Made by a program: the position numbers and the translations under genes | Shown: piece by piece, positions 8,235 through 16,943 of the stretch | How positions within the stretch are numbered: position 1 is the first letter of the stretch | Layout: each line of letters starts with the position of its first letter | The notes under the pieces: model-generated | Seen by the model: the letters and a program-made list of their open reading frames with translations, nothing else | What the model was told of the DNA's origin: nothing | Database searches by the model: none | Assembly: GCA_963522145.1 (NCBI GenBank) | Contig: CAUQXI010000003.1 | Coordinates: forward strand, 62,001 to 126,000 | Reading direction: 5' to 3' | Length of the DNA: 64,000 nt | Source: Mesorhizobium_B sp963522145 | GTDB lineage: Bacteria > Pseudomonadota > Alphaproteobacteria > Rhizobiales > Rhizobiaceae

Positions 8235-9527
8235 TCAGACGGCGAGCCGCCGGGCTGGCGCGGCAGGCGGTGCAACCATGTCCGCGATGGCGTCGAAGCC
8301 GGCCAGCGTATCGACGGGGCCCACGGCCGCCACGGTGGGGCGCGTGGAGAAGAGCCGCGTCGAAAGATCAGTGAGGCGATCCACGCTGAGCGCAGATAGC
8401 CGGTCCATCAATTCCTCACGCCCGATGGGCCGGCCGAACAGAAGGAGCTGCCGCGCGATCTGCGATGCGCGCGAGGCGGCGCTTTCGGCCGACATGATGA
8501 GGCCCGCCCGGTATTGCGCGCGCGCGCGGTCGAGTTCCTGGATGTCGATGTGCTCGCCGGTTTTGGCAAGCTCGGCCAGGATGACGGGAACCAGTTCCTC
8601 GATGTCTTCGCGTCCCGTTGCGGCATGGACGCCGAACAGGCCGGTGTCGGAAAATCCCCAGTGAAAGGCATAGATCGAGTAGCACAGCCCGCGCTTCTCG
8701 CGGATTTCCTGGAACAGGCGAGAGGACATGCCGCCGCCGAGCACCATGGAAAGCACCTGTGAGGCGTAAAAATCGCGCACGTGATAGGCGCGGCCTTCGA
8801 AGCCCAGCACGATCTGCGCGTCCATCAGGTCGCGTGTCTCGCGGAAGTCACCGCCGAGATAGCGCGCGGGCGGCGCGGGAACGCTTGTCGCAGTCGACCG
8901 GAAATCGCCGAGGCGGTTCTCCACCTCGCGCACGAAGCTGTCGTGGTTCACGTCGCCGGCGGCCACCACCACCATGCGATCGGCGCCATACTGACGCTCC
9001 ATGAAGCGGTGCAGGTCGGCCGAGGTGAAGGATTGCAGCGTTTCAGGCGTGCCCAGGATGGAGCGGCCGATCGTCTGGTCGCGGAAGGCTGTTTCGGTGA
9101 AGCGGTCGAAGACGATGTCGTCCGGCGTATCATGCGCCGCGCCGATCTCCTGAAGGATCACATGCTGCTCGCGCTCGAGTTCTTCAGGATCGAAGCGACT
9201 TTCGGTGAGGATGTCGGAAAGAAGGTCCACCGCCAGCGGCAGGTCTTCCGACAGGACACGCGCATAGAAGCTGGTGGTCTCGACACTGGTGGCGGCGTTG
9301 ATCTCGCCGCCCACATTCTCGATCTCAGAGGCGATCTGGAAGGCCGAGCGGCGCGTGGTGCCCTTGAAGGCCATATGTTCGAGCAGGTGGGCCATGCCAT
9401 GCTCTTCGTCGCGTTCGTCGCGGGCGCCGGACTTGACCCAGACGCCCATGGCCACGGTGTCGATGCTGGGAAGAGTTTCAGTGGCAACCGTCAGGCCGTT
9501 GGAAAGACGGCTTACCTCAACACCCAT
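8235..9527 (-). CDS. M16 family zinc metallopeptidase (processing-peptidase-like)
   Basis: 430 residues resembling the beta subunit of mitochondrial processing peptidase. The inverted zinc motif HxxEH is present as HLLEH in GMAHLLEHMAFKGT, followed about 75 residues later by the third ligand region EREQHVILQEI. Homologues in alphaproteobacteria are annotated as processing proteases, natural substrates mostly unknown. The start ATG is 5 bases after the thrC stop, a placement consistent with co-transcription with threonine synthase. Confidence 0.95.
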   Translation of the reverse strand: MGVEVSRLSNGLTVATETLPSIDTVAMGVWVKSGARDERDEEHGMAHLLEHMAFKGTTRRSAFQIASEIENVGGEINAATSVETTSFYARVLSEDLPLAVDLLSDILTESRFDPEELEREQHVILQEIGAAHDTPDDIVFDRFTETAFRDQTIGRSILGTPETLQSFTSADLHRFMERQYGADRMVVVAAGDVNHDSFVREVENRLGDFRSTATSVPAPPARYLGGDFRETRDLMDAQIVLGFEGRAYHVRDFYASQVLSMVLGGGMSSRLFQEIREKRGLCYSIYAFHWGFSDTGLFGVHAATGREDIEELVPVILAELAKTGEHIDIQELDRARAQYRAGLIMSAESAASRASQIARQLLLFGRPIGREELMDRLSALSVDRLTDLSTRLFSTRPTVAAVGPVDTLAGFDAIADMVAPPAAPARRLAV

Positions 9528-9532
9528 ATAGT

Positions 9533-10939
9533 CTACTCTCCTTGACGCGCGCGCCGCGTGCGGCTCGCCACATAGTCTTCTACCATTTTTACATCCGTGG
9601 GAAGCCTTGTGAAGCCTTCCGGCCGATCCATGAGATCGGCAAACCAGTGCGGCAGCGGCGGGCGCATTCCGCAGGCCGCGGCCACCGCATCCGGAAACTT
9701 TGCCGGATGCGCGGTGGCGAGCACGATCATGGGTGTTTCCGGCGAAGCAAAGGCCTCGGCAACGTGGACCGCCGTCGCCGTGTGCGGATCGAGAAGGTAC
9801 GAACTGTGGCGCAGCGTATCCTCGATGGCCGCGGCCGTTTGCGCAGTGTCTGCGCGACCGGCGTCGAACTCGGCGCGGATGGCACTGATGGCAGGCCCGG
9901 CAATCGTGAAGGCGCCGCTCTGTCTCAGTCCTGCCATGCTGTTGCGAACGGCATCCGCGTCACGCCCATGAGCCTCGAACAGCAGGCGTTCAAAATTGGA
10001 CGAGACTTGGATGTCCATGGAAGGCGACGTGGTCGCGACCACCCCTTCCGTCGCATATCGGCCGGTCGCGAGCGTGCGGGCCAGAATGTCGTTGTCGTTG
10101 GTGGCGATTACCAGGCGATCGATCGGCAAGCCCATGCGCTTGGCAGCAAAGCCCGCAAAGATGTCGCCGAAATTGCCGGTCGGCACCGTGAAGGAGACAG
10201 GGCGGTCCGGCGCCCCCAGCGAAAGGGCGGAAGAGAAGAAATAAACGACCTGGGCCATGATACGGCCCCAGTTGATCGAGTTGACGCCCGACAAGCCGAC
10301 GCGGTCGCGGAAGGGCAGGTCGTTGAACATCTCCTTCACGAGGTTCTGGCAGTCGTCGAAATTGCCGTCCATCGCGAGCGCGTGAACATTCGCCGCTCCC
10401 GATGTGGTCATCTGCCGCTGCTGGACAGTTGATACGCGCCCGTGCGGAAACAGGATAAAGAGATCGGCGCGGTTTCTTCCCGCGAATGCTTCGATCGCGG
10501 CACCGCCCGTATCGCCGGATGTGGCGCCGACGATCGTGGCATGCTGTCCGCGCTCGGCCAAAACATGATCCATGAGCCGAGCGAGCAGCTGCATCGCCAC
10601 ATCCTTGAAGGCAAGCGTCGGCCCGTGGAACAGTTCGAGCAGGAAGCGGTTCGGCGCGATCTGCACGAGGGGGCAGACGGCCTTGTGCCGGAAGGTTGCA
10701 TAGGCCTCGTCGATGATCCGCTCGAAGGCGGCACCGGGAATGTCGCCGCCCAGGAATGGCATCAGCAGGCGGATGGCGAGTTCGGGATAGGCAAGGCCAC
10801 GCATCGCGCGGATCTCGGCTGCGCTGAACTGCGGCCACTCCGCCGGAACATAAAGACCGCCATCCCGCGCGAGGCCTGCGAGCAGAACATCCGCGAATCC
10901 GAGCGCCGGCGCCTCGCCGCGCGTGCTCACATAGCGCAT
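9533..10939 (-). CDS. thrC: Threonine synthase
   Basis: PLP enzyme converting O-phosphohomoserine to threonine. The 468-residue product opens MRYVSTRGEAPALGF, the standard N-terminus of the longer proteobacterial ThrC, which fixes the start at ATG 10937-10939; the frame is open 57 bases further upstream but without family residues. The PLP lysine is in GPTLAFKDVAMQLL, and the phosphate loop appears as TSGDTGGAA. First gene of the minus-strand run ending with the EAL protein. Its partner thrB is at 1164, the two genes being separated by unrelated genes. Confidence 0.96.
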   Translation of the reverse strand: MRYVSTRGEAPALGFADVLLAGLARDGGLYVPAEWPQFSAAEIRAMRGLAYPELAIRLLMPFLGGDIPGAAFERIIDEAYATFRHKAVCPLVQIAPNRFLLELFHGPTLAFKDVAMQLLARLMDHVLAERGQHATIVGATSGDTGGAAIEAFAGRNRADLFILFPHGRVSTVQQRQMTTSGAANVHALAMDGNFDDCQNLVKEMFNDLPFRDRVGLSGVNSINWGRIMAQVVYFFSSALSLGAPDRPVSFTVPTGNFGDIFAGFAAKRMGLPIDRLVIATNDNDILARTLATGRYATEGVVATTSPSMDIQVSSNFERLLFEAHGRDADAVRNSMAGLRQSGAFTIAGPAISAIRAEFDAGRADTAQTAAAIEDTLRHSSYLLDPHTATAVHVAEAFASPETPMIVLATAHPAKFPDAVAAACGMRPPLPHWFADLMDRPEGFTRLPTDVKMVEDYVASRTRRARQGE

Positions 10940-11068
10940 TTCATTGTCTCCGCTTCCGGGGCCATCGGTAACCGCATCGCGGCGGTGGACAGCCACTGCC
11001 CGCCCAGTCGCATTTTCGCCGCCGCGTTGCTATAGGGCAGGCGCAAAGTGAGAGGGAAGTGTCCGCTG

Positions 11069-11650
11069 ATGCTCGATCCGCAGTCTCATTCGGGGCGGCG
11101 CCTGGCCGCCGGTTTGTTTTCGCTCGGCATGCTTGCTTTTGTCAGCGGCTGCCAGTCCGATGGGGAAGGCGAGACGACCGGGGGGGACAGCGCCAAGCCG
11201 GCACCCGTTACGCAAACCGAGCTGCGCGCCTATTGTCCGCCCGTCGTGCTTCGCGAGGGTACGACCTTCTTCAACTCCTTCGAAAAGGGTGCTGACGGCG
11301 ACCGCACCAAGTTGATCTACCAGACCTCGATCTTCGATGCGACGCGCTCCTGCACGCGCTCGGACGGCACGCTATCCGTGAAGGTCGCTGTTGCCGGCCG
11401 CGTCGTTCCGGGACCGCTCGGCAAGACGGGCTCGGTCACCGTGCCGATCCGCATTGCCGTCACCAATGGGGATGAGGTGCTTTACTCCCAGCTTCACCAA
11501 TACTCCGTGCAGGTGGCGAGCACGGGCCAGGCGACCCAGTTCCTGTTCACCGATCCGGCGGTCACCTTCCCCGATGCCGGTCGCGGCGTTCGCATCTTCG
11601 CGGGCTTCGATGAGGGTCCGGCCAAGAAGCAGGCAGATCCGACCGAGTAG
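11069..11650 (+). CDS. Putative lipoprotein, conserved hypothetical
   Basis: 193 residues starting MLDPQSHSGRR, with a hydrophobic segment ending in the lipobox FVSGC, so probably an acylated outer- or inner-membrane lipoprotein. The mature part is beta-rich with two cysteines (AYCPP and RSCTRS) that might form a disulfide. The function is unknown; similar proteins are, I believe, common in Hyphomicrobiales. An upstream in-frame start at 11048 exists, but starting at 11069 places the signal segment correctly. Diverges from thrC across about 130 bases. Confidence 0.75.
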   Translation: MLDPQSHSGRRLAAGLFSLGMLAFVSGCQSDGEGETTGGDSAKPAPVTQTELRAYCPPVVLREGTTFFNSFEKGADGDRTKLIYQTSIFDATRSCTRSDGTLSVKVAVAGRVVPGPLGKTGSVTVPIRIAVTNGDEVLYSQLHQYSVQVASTGQATQFLFTDPAVTFPDAGRGVRIFAGFDEGPAKKQADPTE

Positions 11651-11655
11651 GCGCT

Positions 11656-12339
11656 TCAGCCCGGATCGCTCCAGTCAGACAGCGCGGCCAGTGTCGGCGC
11701 AAGAGCGCTGAGACGGCGCAGCACGGTTTCGGCGCCGGCTTCCGTCAGGCGATCGGCAAGGCCGGGATAGCTGTTTTCCCCGCCGCTGAAACCGACCGCG
11801 CGCATCCCCGCCGCTTTCGCCGCAGCAACGCCTGCTGCCGTCGCATCAATGACGAAGCAGTTTTCAGGCGCGGCTTTCGCTTTTTCTGCCGCAAAGCGGA
11901 GAAGATCAGGGGCAGGGCGCGGTTTGAGTTCTTCTGCGGGGGAGGAAAAGACCCTCCCTGCAAGGAACTTCTCCAGCCCGCTCGCTCCCAGCATCTTTTC
12001 CACCCGCGCGGTCGGCTCGTCTGACACGGCGCAGAACGGAGTGGGAAGGCGTGCGAGCATATCGCGCGCATCCTCTGTCGCCCGGAGTTCACGCGAGAGG
12101 CGACGGTCGAGCACCGTGTCGGCCGCGCCCAGCAGTGACGCCTGAAGCGGCACCTGGGCGCGCTCCTCGAGCTTGAGGAGGATGTCCTTGAACGCCGCGC
12201 CGCCATAGTCCTCGATCAGCTCGTCGGCCTCGATCGCAACGCCGGCGGCCTTCAATGCCTGGGCGCGTGCTTCAGCCCACAGCCGCGTGGATTCCACCAG
12301 CACGCCTTCCAGCGAGAAGATCAGAAGCTGCGGCTTCAT
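11656..12339 (-). CDS. HAD-superfamily protein without the catalytic aspartates
   Basis: 227 residues with the fold of phosphoglycolate-phosphatase-like HAD hydrolases: an N-terminal Rossmann strand, a helical cap (about 18-85), motif II AVSDEP, motif III lysine in ELKPRPAPDLL and a motif IV region CFVIDATAAGVAAAKAAGM. Motif I, normally FDxDGVLVDS, reads FSLEGVLVES: the nucleophilic Asp is S9 and the acid/base Asp is E11, confirmed in the codons TCG and GAA. Conventional phosphatase activity is therefore unlikely; a binding or regulatory role is possible. The frame is intact and codon use normal, so it is not obviously decaying. Converges on the lipoprotein gene, diverges from ccrM. Confidence 0.85.
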   Translation of the reverse strand: MKPQLLIFSLEGVLVESTRLWAEARAQALKAAGVAIEADELIEDYGGAAFKDILLKLEERAQVPLQASLLGAADTVLDRRLSRELRATEDARDMLARLPTPFCAVSDEPTARVEKMLGASGLEKFLAGRVFSSPAEELKPRPAPDLLRFAAEKAKAAPENCFVIDATAAGVAAAKAAGMRAVGFSGGENSYPGLADRLTEAGAETVLRRLSALAPTLAALSDWSDPG

Positions 12340-12465
12340 GAGAAAACCTCAATCAGGGGAAGCACGGACGATTTCCGACGCAGAGCCCGCGCGAATTTCA
12401 TTCAATTTTTACCGCGCCCGGTAACCATAACGGCTGGTGAAGTCACGCGTATTCGTCAGGTCAGT

Positions 12466-13611
12466 ATGTCGCTCACAGCCCGAGTCTCCTCCGTCCCGAA
12501 CGATTCGCCACGCACAGGGGCAAAGCCCGCCTGGCTAGATACGGTGATCAAGGGCGACTGCGTTTCCGCGCTCGAAAAGCTTCCCGACAGAAGTGTCGAT
12601 GTGATCTTCGCGGACCCGCCTTACAATCTCCAGCTCGGCGGCGACCTTCACCGGCCGGACCAGTCCAAGGTGGATGCCGTGGACGATGCCTGGGACCAGT
12701 TCGACAGCTTCGCCGCCTATGATGCATTTACCCGCGCCTGGCTGCTTGCCGTGCGCCGCGTGCTCAAGCCCAATGGCACGATCTGGGTCATCGGCTCCTA
12801 CCATAACATCTTCCGCGTCGGCGCTGCTCTCCAGGATCTCGGCTTCTGGGTGCTGAACGACGTGGTGTGGCGCAAGACCAACCCGATGCCGAACTTTCGT
12901 GGACGGCGCTTCCAGAACGCGCATGAAACGATGATCTGGGCGTCACGAGACCGCGAGGCGAAAGGCTACACCTTCAACTACGAGGCGATGAAGGCCGCCA
13001 ACAACGACACCCAGATGCGGTCCGACTGGTTGTTTCCGATCTGCACGGGCGGCGAGCGGCTCAAGAACAGCGATGGCGGCAAGCTTCATCCGACCCAGAA
13101 GCCCGAGGCGCTGCTGGCCCGCGTGATCCTTGCTTCAACCAAGCCCGGCGACGTGGTGCTCGATCCGTTCTTCGGTTCGGGAACAACCGGTGCGGTGGCC
13201 AAGAGGCTGAACCGGCATTTCGTGGGCGTCGAGCGCGAGCAGGACTATATCGACGCGGCCCGCGTCCGCATCGACGCCGTTGTTCCGCTCGATCTCGAGG
13301 ATGCGACGCCGATCGCCGGAAAGCGCGCCGAGCCGCGCGTGGCTTTTGCAAGCCTGCTCGATTCCGGGCTGATCTCAGCCGGCACCATGCTGTACGACGC
13401 ACGCCGCCGGTTCTCTGCCCGGGTGCGCGCGGATGGAACGCTCGCCGTGGGCAATCTCGCAGGCTCCATCCACCGCGTAGGAGCCGACCTGCAGGGGTTG
13501 GATGCCTGCAATGGCTGGACCTTCTGGCACTATGAGCGCAATGGCGGCCTGACCCAGATCGACGAATTGCGGCGCATCGCCCGCCTCAGCATGGAGCGCG
13601 CGGGCGGCTGA
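12466..13611 (+). CDS. ccrM: CcrM, GANTC-specific DNA adenine N6-methyltransferase
   Basis: Cell-cycle-regulated methyltransferase that methylates adenine in GANTC after replication and so sets transcription timing in many alphaproteobacteria. A beta-class enzyme: catalytic DPPYNLQLGGDL (D50) comes first, then GSYHNIFRVG, and the SAM-binding FGSGTTGAV near residue 236. The C-terminal domain (from about 290) carries the AEPRVAFASLL and GSIHRVGA segments typical of CcrM and needed for DNA recognition. 381 residues; the N-terminus is about 20 residues longer than the Caulobacter protein as I recall it, so a later start is possible. Two GANTC sites lie at the very beginning of the reading frame. 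Confidence 0.97.
   Translation: MSLTARVSSVPNDSPRTGAKPAWLDTVIKGDCVSALEKLPDRSVDVIFADPPYNLQLGGDLHRPDQSKVDAVDDAWDQFDSFAAYDAFTRAWLLAVRRVLKPNGTIWVIGSYHNIFRVGAALQDLGFWVLNDVVWRKTNPMPNFRGRRFQNAHETMIWASRDREAKGYTFNYEAMKAANNDTQMRSDWLFPICTGGERLKNSDGGKLHPTQKPEALLARVILASTKPGDVVLDPFFGSGTTGAVAKRLNRHFVGVEREQDYIDAARVRIDAVVPLDLEDATPIAGKRAEPRVAFASLLDSGLISAGTMLYDARRRFSARVRADGTLAVGNLAGSIHRVGADLQGLDACNGWTFWHYERNGGLTQIDELRRIARLSMERAGG
12482..12506. promoter_or_regulatory. Pair of GANTC (CcrM target) sites at the 5' end of ccrM
   Basis: GAGTC at 12482-12486 and GATTC at 12502-12506, 20 bases apart, immediately after the ATG at 12466. In Caulobacter, two GANTC sites in the ccrM leader couple transcription to replication-dependent hemimethylation. 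A similar arrangement here would allow self-regulation; the sites sit inside the annotated frame if the first ATG is used. The regulatory role is inference. Confidence 0.4.
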
Positions 13612-13628
13612 TCGTCAGGATCGGCGGG

Positions 13629-14777
13629 TCACGAACGGGCTTTTGCGGAAGGGGCGAAGGCGGCAGGCACGGCGCAGCGCACGACCTTCTTCATCAGCGT
13701 CGGCAGTGCCGCCTGCTCCCATTCGGCCGCGGTCGACCACCAGTGGCCCGGTGGCGCCTTTGCCGTTTCCACCCCATCGGCGCGGAACACATCGAGGGTG
13801 AGCGAAAAATGGGTGAAGACGTGCGGCACCGTGCCGACCTTGCGCCACGCGGCATGAAAGGGGGCGGCCTTCGCTGTTTGGTCGCCGTCAGCGCGCGCGT
13901 TCCATCCGCTGGTGGGCACTTCCGCCATGCCCGACAGGAGACCCGGCTCCACCCGCTTGCGAAATAGGATCGCGCCGTCGCGCCGCACGGCCACAAAGGC
14001 GGCGCCGACCCGCTCCGGACGGGGCGGCTTGGGCGCTTTCACCGGGTAAAGATCCTGCTCGCCCCGCGCTCGCGCAAGGCAGGGCTCGCGCCACGGGCAC
14101 AGGATGCAGGCGGGACGCCTGGGCGTGCACACGGTGGCGCCAAGATCCATCGTGGCCTGCGCGAAGTCGCCCGGTCGCGCTTCTGGCACCATCGCAGCCA
14201 CAGCCGCCTTGATCTCCGTCCTGGCTTTTGCGGGCGGAACCGGCAGCGCCATGATGCGCGCGATCACGCGTTCCACATTGCCGTCCACCACGGCCGCCGG
14301 CTGGTTGAAGGCAATGGCGGCGATGGCCGCGGCCGTATAGGCGCCCACGCCCGGCAGCCTGAGCAGTTCTGCCTCGGTTTCGGGAAAGGCGCCGCCGAGC
14401 GTCTCCGCGATCCTGCCCGAGCAGGCGACGAGGTTGCGGGCGCGGGAGTAATAGCCGAGCCCCGCCCAGGCGCGCATCACGTCGTCCGTTTCCGCTCCTG
14501 CCAGACTCGCAATGTCGGGCCAGAGCGCGGTGAAGCGGTTGAAGAACGGCTTCACCGCCTCCACCGTGGTCTGCTGGAGCATGATCTCCGACAGCCATAC
14601 GCGATAAGGATCGGGACGCTGGCCGGCCTTCAGGGCCTTGGGCGATACGCGCCAGGGCAGGGCACGGGCATGGACATCGTACCAGTCAAGCAACCGGGCG
14701 CTCATCTCGGCGGGAGGCCATGCCGAGCCCCCACGCTGCGGCTGCTCGTCACCCTGCATTGATCGACCAGCCTTCAT
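13629..14777 (-). CDS. mutY: A/G-specific adenine DNA glycosylase MutY
   Basis: Removes adenine mispaired with 8-oxoguanine. The 382-residue protein has the HhH-GPD core: LSEIMLQQTTV with the catalytic Glu, LPGVGAYTAAAI helix-hairpin-helix, and VVDGNVERV with the catalytic Asp. The [4Fe-4S] loop is intact as C-x6-C-x2-C-x5-C in CTPRRPACILCPWREPC. A NUDIX-like C-terminal domain (about 245-370) for 8-oxoG recognition follows, with HVFTHFSLTLDV. Converges on ccrM and diverges from the DUF721 gene, the usual alphaproteobacterial neighbourhood. Confidence 0.97.
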   Translation of the reverse strand: MKAGRSMQGDEQPQRGGSAWPPAEMSARLLDWYDVHARALPWRVSPKALKAGQRPDPYRVWLSEIMLQQTTVEAVKPFFNRFTALWPDIASLAGAETDDVMRAWAGLGYYSRARNLVACSGRIAETLGGAFPETEAELLRLPGVGAYTAAAIAAIAFNQPAAVVDGNVERVIARIMALPVPPAKARTEIKAAVAAMVPEARPGDFAQATMDLGATVCTPRRPACILCPWREPCLARARGEQDLYPVKAPKPPRPERVGAAFVAVRRDGAILFRKRVEPGLLSGMAEVPTSGWNARADGDQTAKAAPFHAAWRKVGTVPHVFTHFSLTLDVFRADGVETAKAPPGHWWSTAAEWEQAALPTLMKKVVRCAVPAAFAPSAKARS

Positions 14778-14810
14778 TGGCCATCTTGAGGCAACAAGAA
14801 AGGCATCCGC

Positions 14811-15320
14811 ATGGCGGCCAACAACGCTCCTCCTACATGGCGATCCCAGCCGACGCCCTTGAGCGATCTCGCGAGCGGCGTGCTTGATCCGGTCATGCGC
14901 AAGCGTGCCGGGGTAAGCGTCGCCCTGATCCAGTCATGGGAAGAGATCGCAGGCGCACATGTAGGCCGACGGTCGCGACCCGAAAAGATACAGTGGCCCA
15001 AACGCGTGCGGGAAGGCGGGCGCACCGAGCCCGCAACGCTGGTGATCGCCTGCGAGAGCGCGGCCGCGCTCGAGATCCAGCACGAAACAAGCGAGATCAT
15101 CGCCCGCGTGAACAACTTCTTCGGCTATCCCGCGATCAACAGCGTGAAGCTGGTGCAGAAGCCGATCCTTCGTTGGGACCCGCCGCCGCGCCCCGCAGTC
15201 CGAGCCTTGAGCGCGGAGGAAGGAACGAAGCTCGCGGCCCAGGTGGCGCCGGTGGAGGATGATGGGTTGCGCGCGGCACTTCAAAGGCTCGGCGCTTCCG
15301 TGATCGCGCGCAGGCGCTGA
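14811..15320 (+). CDS. DUF721 / DciA-like protein
   Basis: 169 residues with a DUF721 domain (about 15-120: GVLDPVMRKRAG, LIQSWEEIAGAHVG, PATLVIACESAAALEIQH). DciA proteins of this family load the replicative helicase DnaB in bacteria lacking DnaC; whether this shorter alphaproteobacterial form does so is inference. The C-terminal 50 residues are Pro/Ala-rich and likely disordered. It lies between mutY and a DsbA-like gene, its common position in the group. Confidence 0.88.
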   Translation: MAANNAPPTWRSQPTPLSDLASGVLDPVMRKRAGVSVALIQSWEEIAGAHVGRRSRPEKIQWPKRVREGGRTEPATLVIACESAAALEIQHETSEIIARVNNFFGYPAINSVKLVQKPILRWDPPPRPAVRALSAEEGTKLAAQVAPVEDDGLRAALQRLGASVIARRR

Positions 15321-15432
15321 GCAGACTTGGTCCTCGTCCGGTGAACGCTCCGTCGACTGCCATATTTCATGCCAAGTTGCCGGTTTTGGTGCAGAAAACC
15401 TCCATTCTCCGATCCACACCAAGGTGATTCGC

Positions 15433-16143
15433 ATGTCCGTTTTTTCCCGTCGCTCGCTTCTGACGGCGATCGCGCTCGGTCCCGCAAGCGCCTGGCTGGT
15501 GGCATGCTCGGAGTCGGAAGCACAAACGGCGGCTCAGCCGGCCGCGCCCGCCACCCCCGCAGCGCCCGCTGCCGCGCTGCCTGCCGCTTCGGGCACGGTG
15601 GATACGGCCGAGCTGCTCAAGCCCGGCCAGTTGCCCGACATGGTGATGGGCAAGGCGGATGCGCCAGTGACCATCGTGGAGTATGCTTCCATGACCTGCC
15701 CGCATTGCGCGCATTTCCACGACACCACGCTTCCGACGATCAAGGAAAAGTATCTCGACACGGGCAAGGCGAAGCTGATCCTGCGCGAATTCGCCTTCGA
15801 CCCGCGTGCCGAGGCCGGCTTCATGCTGGCGCGCTGCGCGGGCGACAAATATTATCCCATGGTCAGCGTGCTGTTCAGCCAGCAGGCAAGCTGGGCCGGC
15901 GGCGACAATGCGCGTGAAGCGCTGCTGCAGCTGTCCAAGCTCGCCGGTTTCTCCCAGGCCTCCTTCGAAGCCTGCCTGACCGACCAGAAGCTGCTTGACC
16001 AGATCAAATCCGTAAAGGACCGCGCCGCGAACGACTTCAAGGTCGATTCCACGCCGACCTTCTTCATCAACGGGACGATGTATAAGGGGGCGCTGACGGT
16101 TGAGCAGATTTCGGCGGTCATCGACAGCCTGCTGCCAGCCTGA
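15433..16143 (+). CDS. DsbA-family thiol:disulfide oxidoreductase, lipoprotein
   Basis: 236 residues from ATG 15433 (an ATG 9 bases upstream is possible). The N-terminus has a twin-Arg-like SRRSLL and hydrophobic stretch ending LVAC (C25), so it is probably lipid-anchored on the periplasmic side. An Ala/Pro linker (about 30-55) precedes a DsbA/thioredoxin domain with active site CPHC (C89-C92) in SMTCPHCAHFHD and the cis-Pro region STPTFFING. It likely acts as a disulfide oxidant or isomerase. Normally smc follows it in related genomes; here it does not. Confidence 0.92.
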   Translation: MSVFSRRSLLTAIALGPASAWLVACSESEAQTAAQPAAPATPAAPAAALPAASGTVDTAELLKPGQLPDMVMGKADAPVTIVEYASMTCPHCAHFHDTTLPTIKEKYLDTGKAKLILREFAFDPRAEAGFMLARCAGDKYYPMVSVLFSQQASWAGGDNAREALLQLSKLAGFSQASFEACLTDQKLLDQIKSVKDRAANDFKVDSTPTFFINGTMYKGALTVEQISAVIDSLLPA

Positions 16144-16328
16144 CGGCTGAATCGTCTGGGCTATAGCGGGGTGAGGTTCATCTCCCTGCGCTCGTGCCTC
16201 GCGTTCCGGAGGAGGCAGCTAAGAAGCTGCGCAAGCATACATGAGCTCACGATCCGAAATAGAGTGTCGTGGAGATTGAATGGATCAGCCCTTTCGGAGA
16301 GGGCTCGGATCGCGCTATCTGCAACCTC

Positions 16329-16685
16329 ATGATCGGGCTTCGTCTTTCCTGCAGCGTTCTTCTGCTTGTCCTGCTGGGGGCAGGCGGCTGCACGCGCACG
16401 AATGACGGCTCGCTCGTTCCGACCTACCGCCTGGGCGTCACCGAAAGCGCGATGCTGCCGATGCCGGTGATCGAGCGCTCGCCCGAACTGGAGCCGAACG
16501 AGGCGGCGGTGTTTCCGCCTCCGCCCGAGCCTGCGATCGTCGACGCTCCTGTTTCCTACCGCGGCTCTGCGCCGCGGCGAACGAAGGCCCGCGCAACGTC
16601 ATCGCGTTCACCGCAGGAATCTCACCTCTACGACTGCCGGACCGACGCGCCTCCGGAAGGACGTGTGCGGATGGAATGCCGCTAA
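16329..16685 (+). CDS. Small putative lipoprotein, unrecognised
   Basis: 118 residues starting MIGLRLSC. A hydrophobic N-terminus ends in LLGAGGC, a weak lipobox, followed by a Pro/Glu/Ala-rich low-complexity middle and a C-terminus with two further cysteines (LYDCRTD and VRMECR). No family recognised. The frame is open from 16269, but those residues would precede the signal peptide. A strong terminator follows at 16759. Confidence 0.55.
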   Translation: MIGLRLSCSVLLLVLLGAGGCTRTNDGSLVPTYRLGVTESAMLPMPVIERSPELEPNEAAVFPPPPEPAIVDAPVSYRGSAPRRTKARATSSRSPQESHLYDCRTDAPPEGRVRMECR

Positions 16686-16758
16686 CACCTCTCCAGCCTC
16701 GCGCAAGCCCGGCGGCACAGAGTGCCATTCTTCCTGTTGCGAACTCCCAAGACGCTTG

Positions 16759-16789
16759 ACCCGCTTCGATCCGTCGAGGCGGGTTTTTT
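16759..16789 (+). terminator. Rho-independent terminator
   Basis: Stem ACCCGCTTCGA (16759-16769), loop TCCG, and TCGAGGCGGGT (16774-16784) forming an 11-bp stem with one G-T pair, followed by a run of six T. It ends transcription of the small lipoprotein gene and marks the boundary with the AT-richer islet. Confidence 0.85.
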
Positions 16790-16943
16790 CTATTGGCGCT
16801 TGGGAGAAGTGCTCGGCGAGGATAGCTGTGACGTTATGAAGCTCAGCAGGATACCGTTGAACTCTCGAGACACGTACTAACTTTATCGCTCGAAGCGGCG
16901 ACCATAGCCTATTGCATCAACAAAGATCCGGCTTACTCCGCGC

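Noticed and set aside
16143..16328. Remnant of an smc 5' end after dsbA
   Set aside because: No frame gives the expected LxGFKSF or PNGxGKSN motifs.
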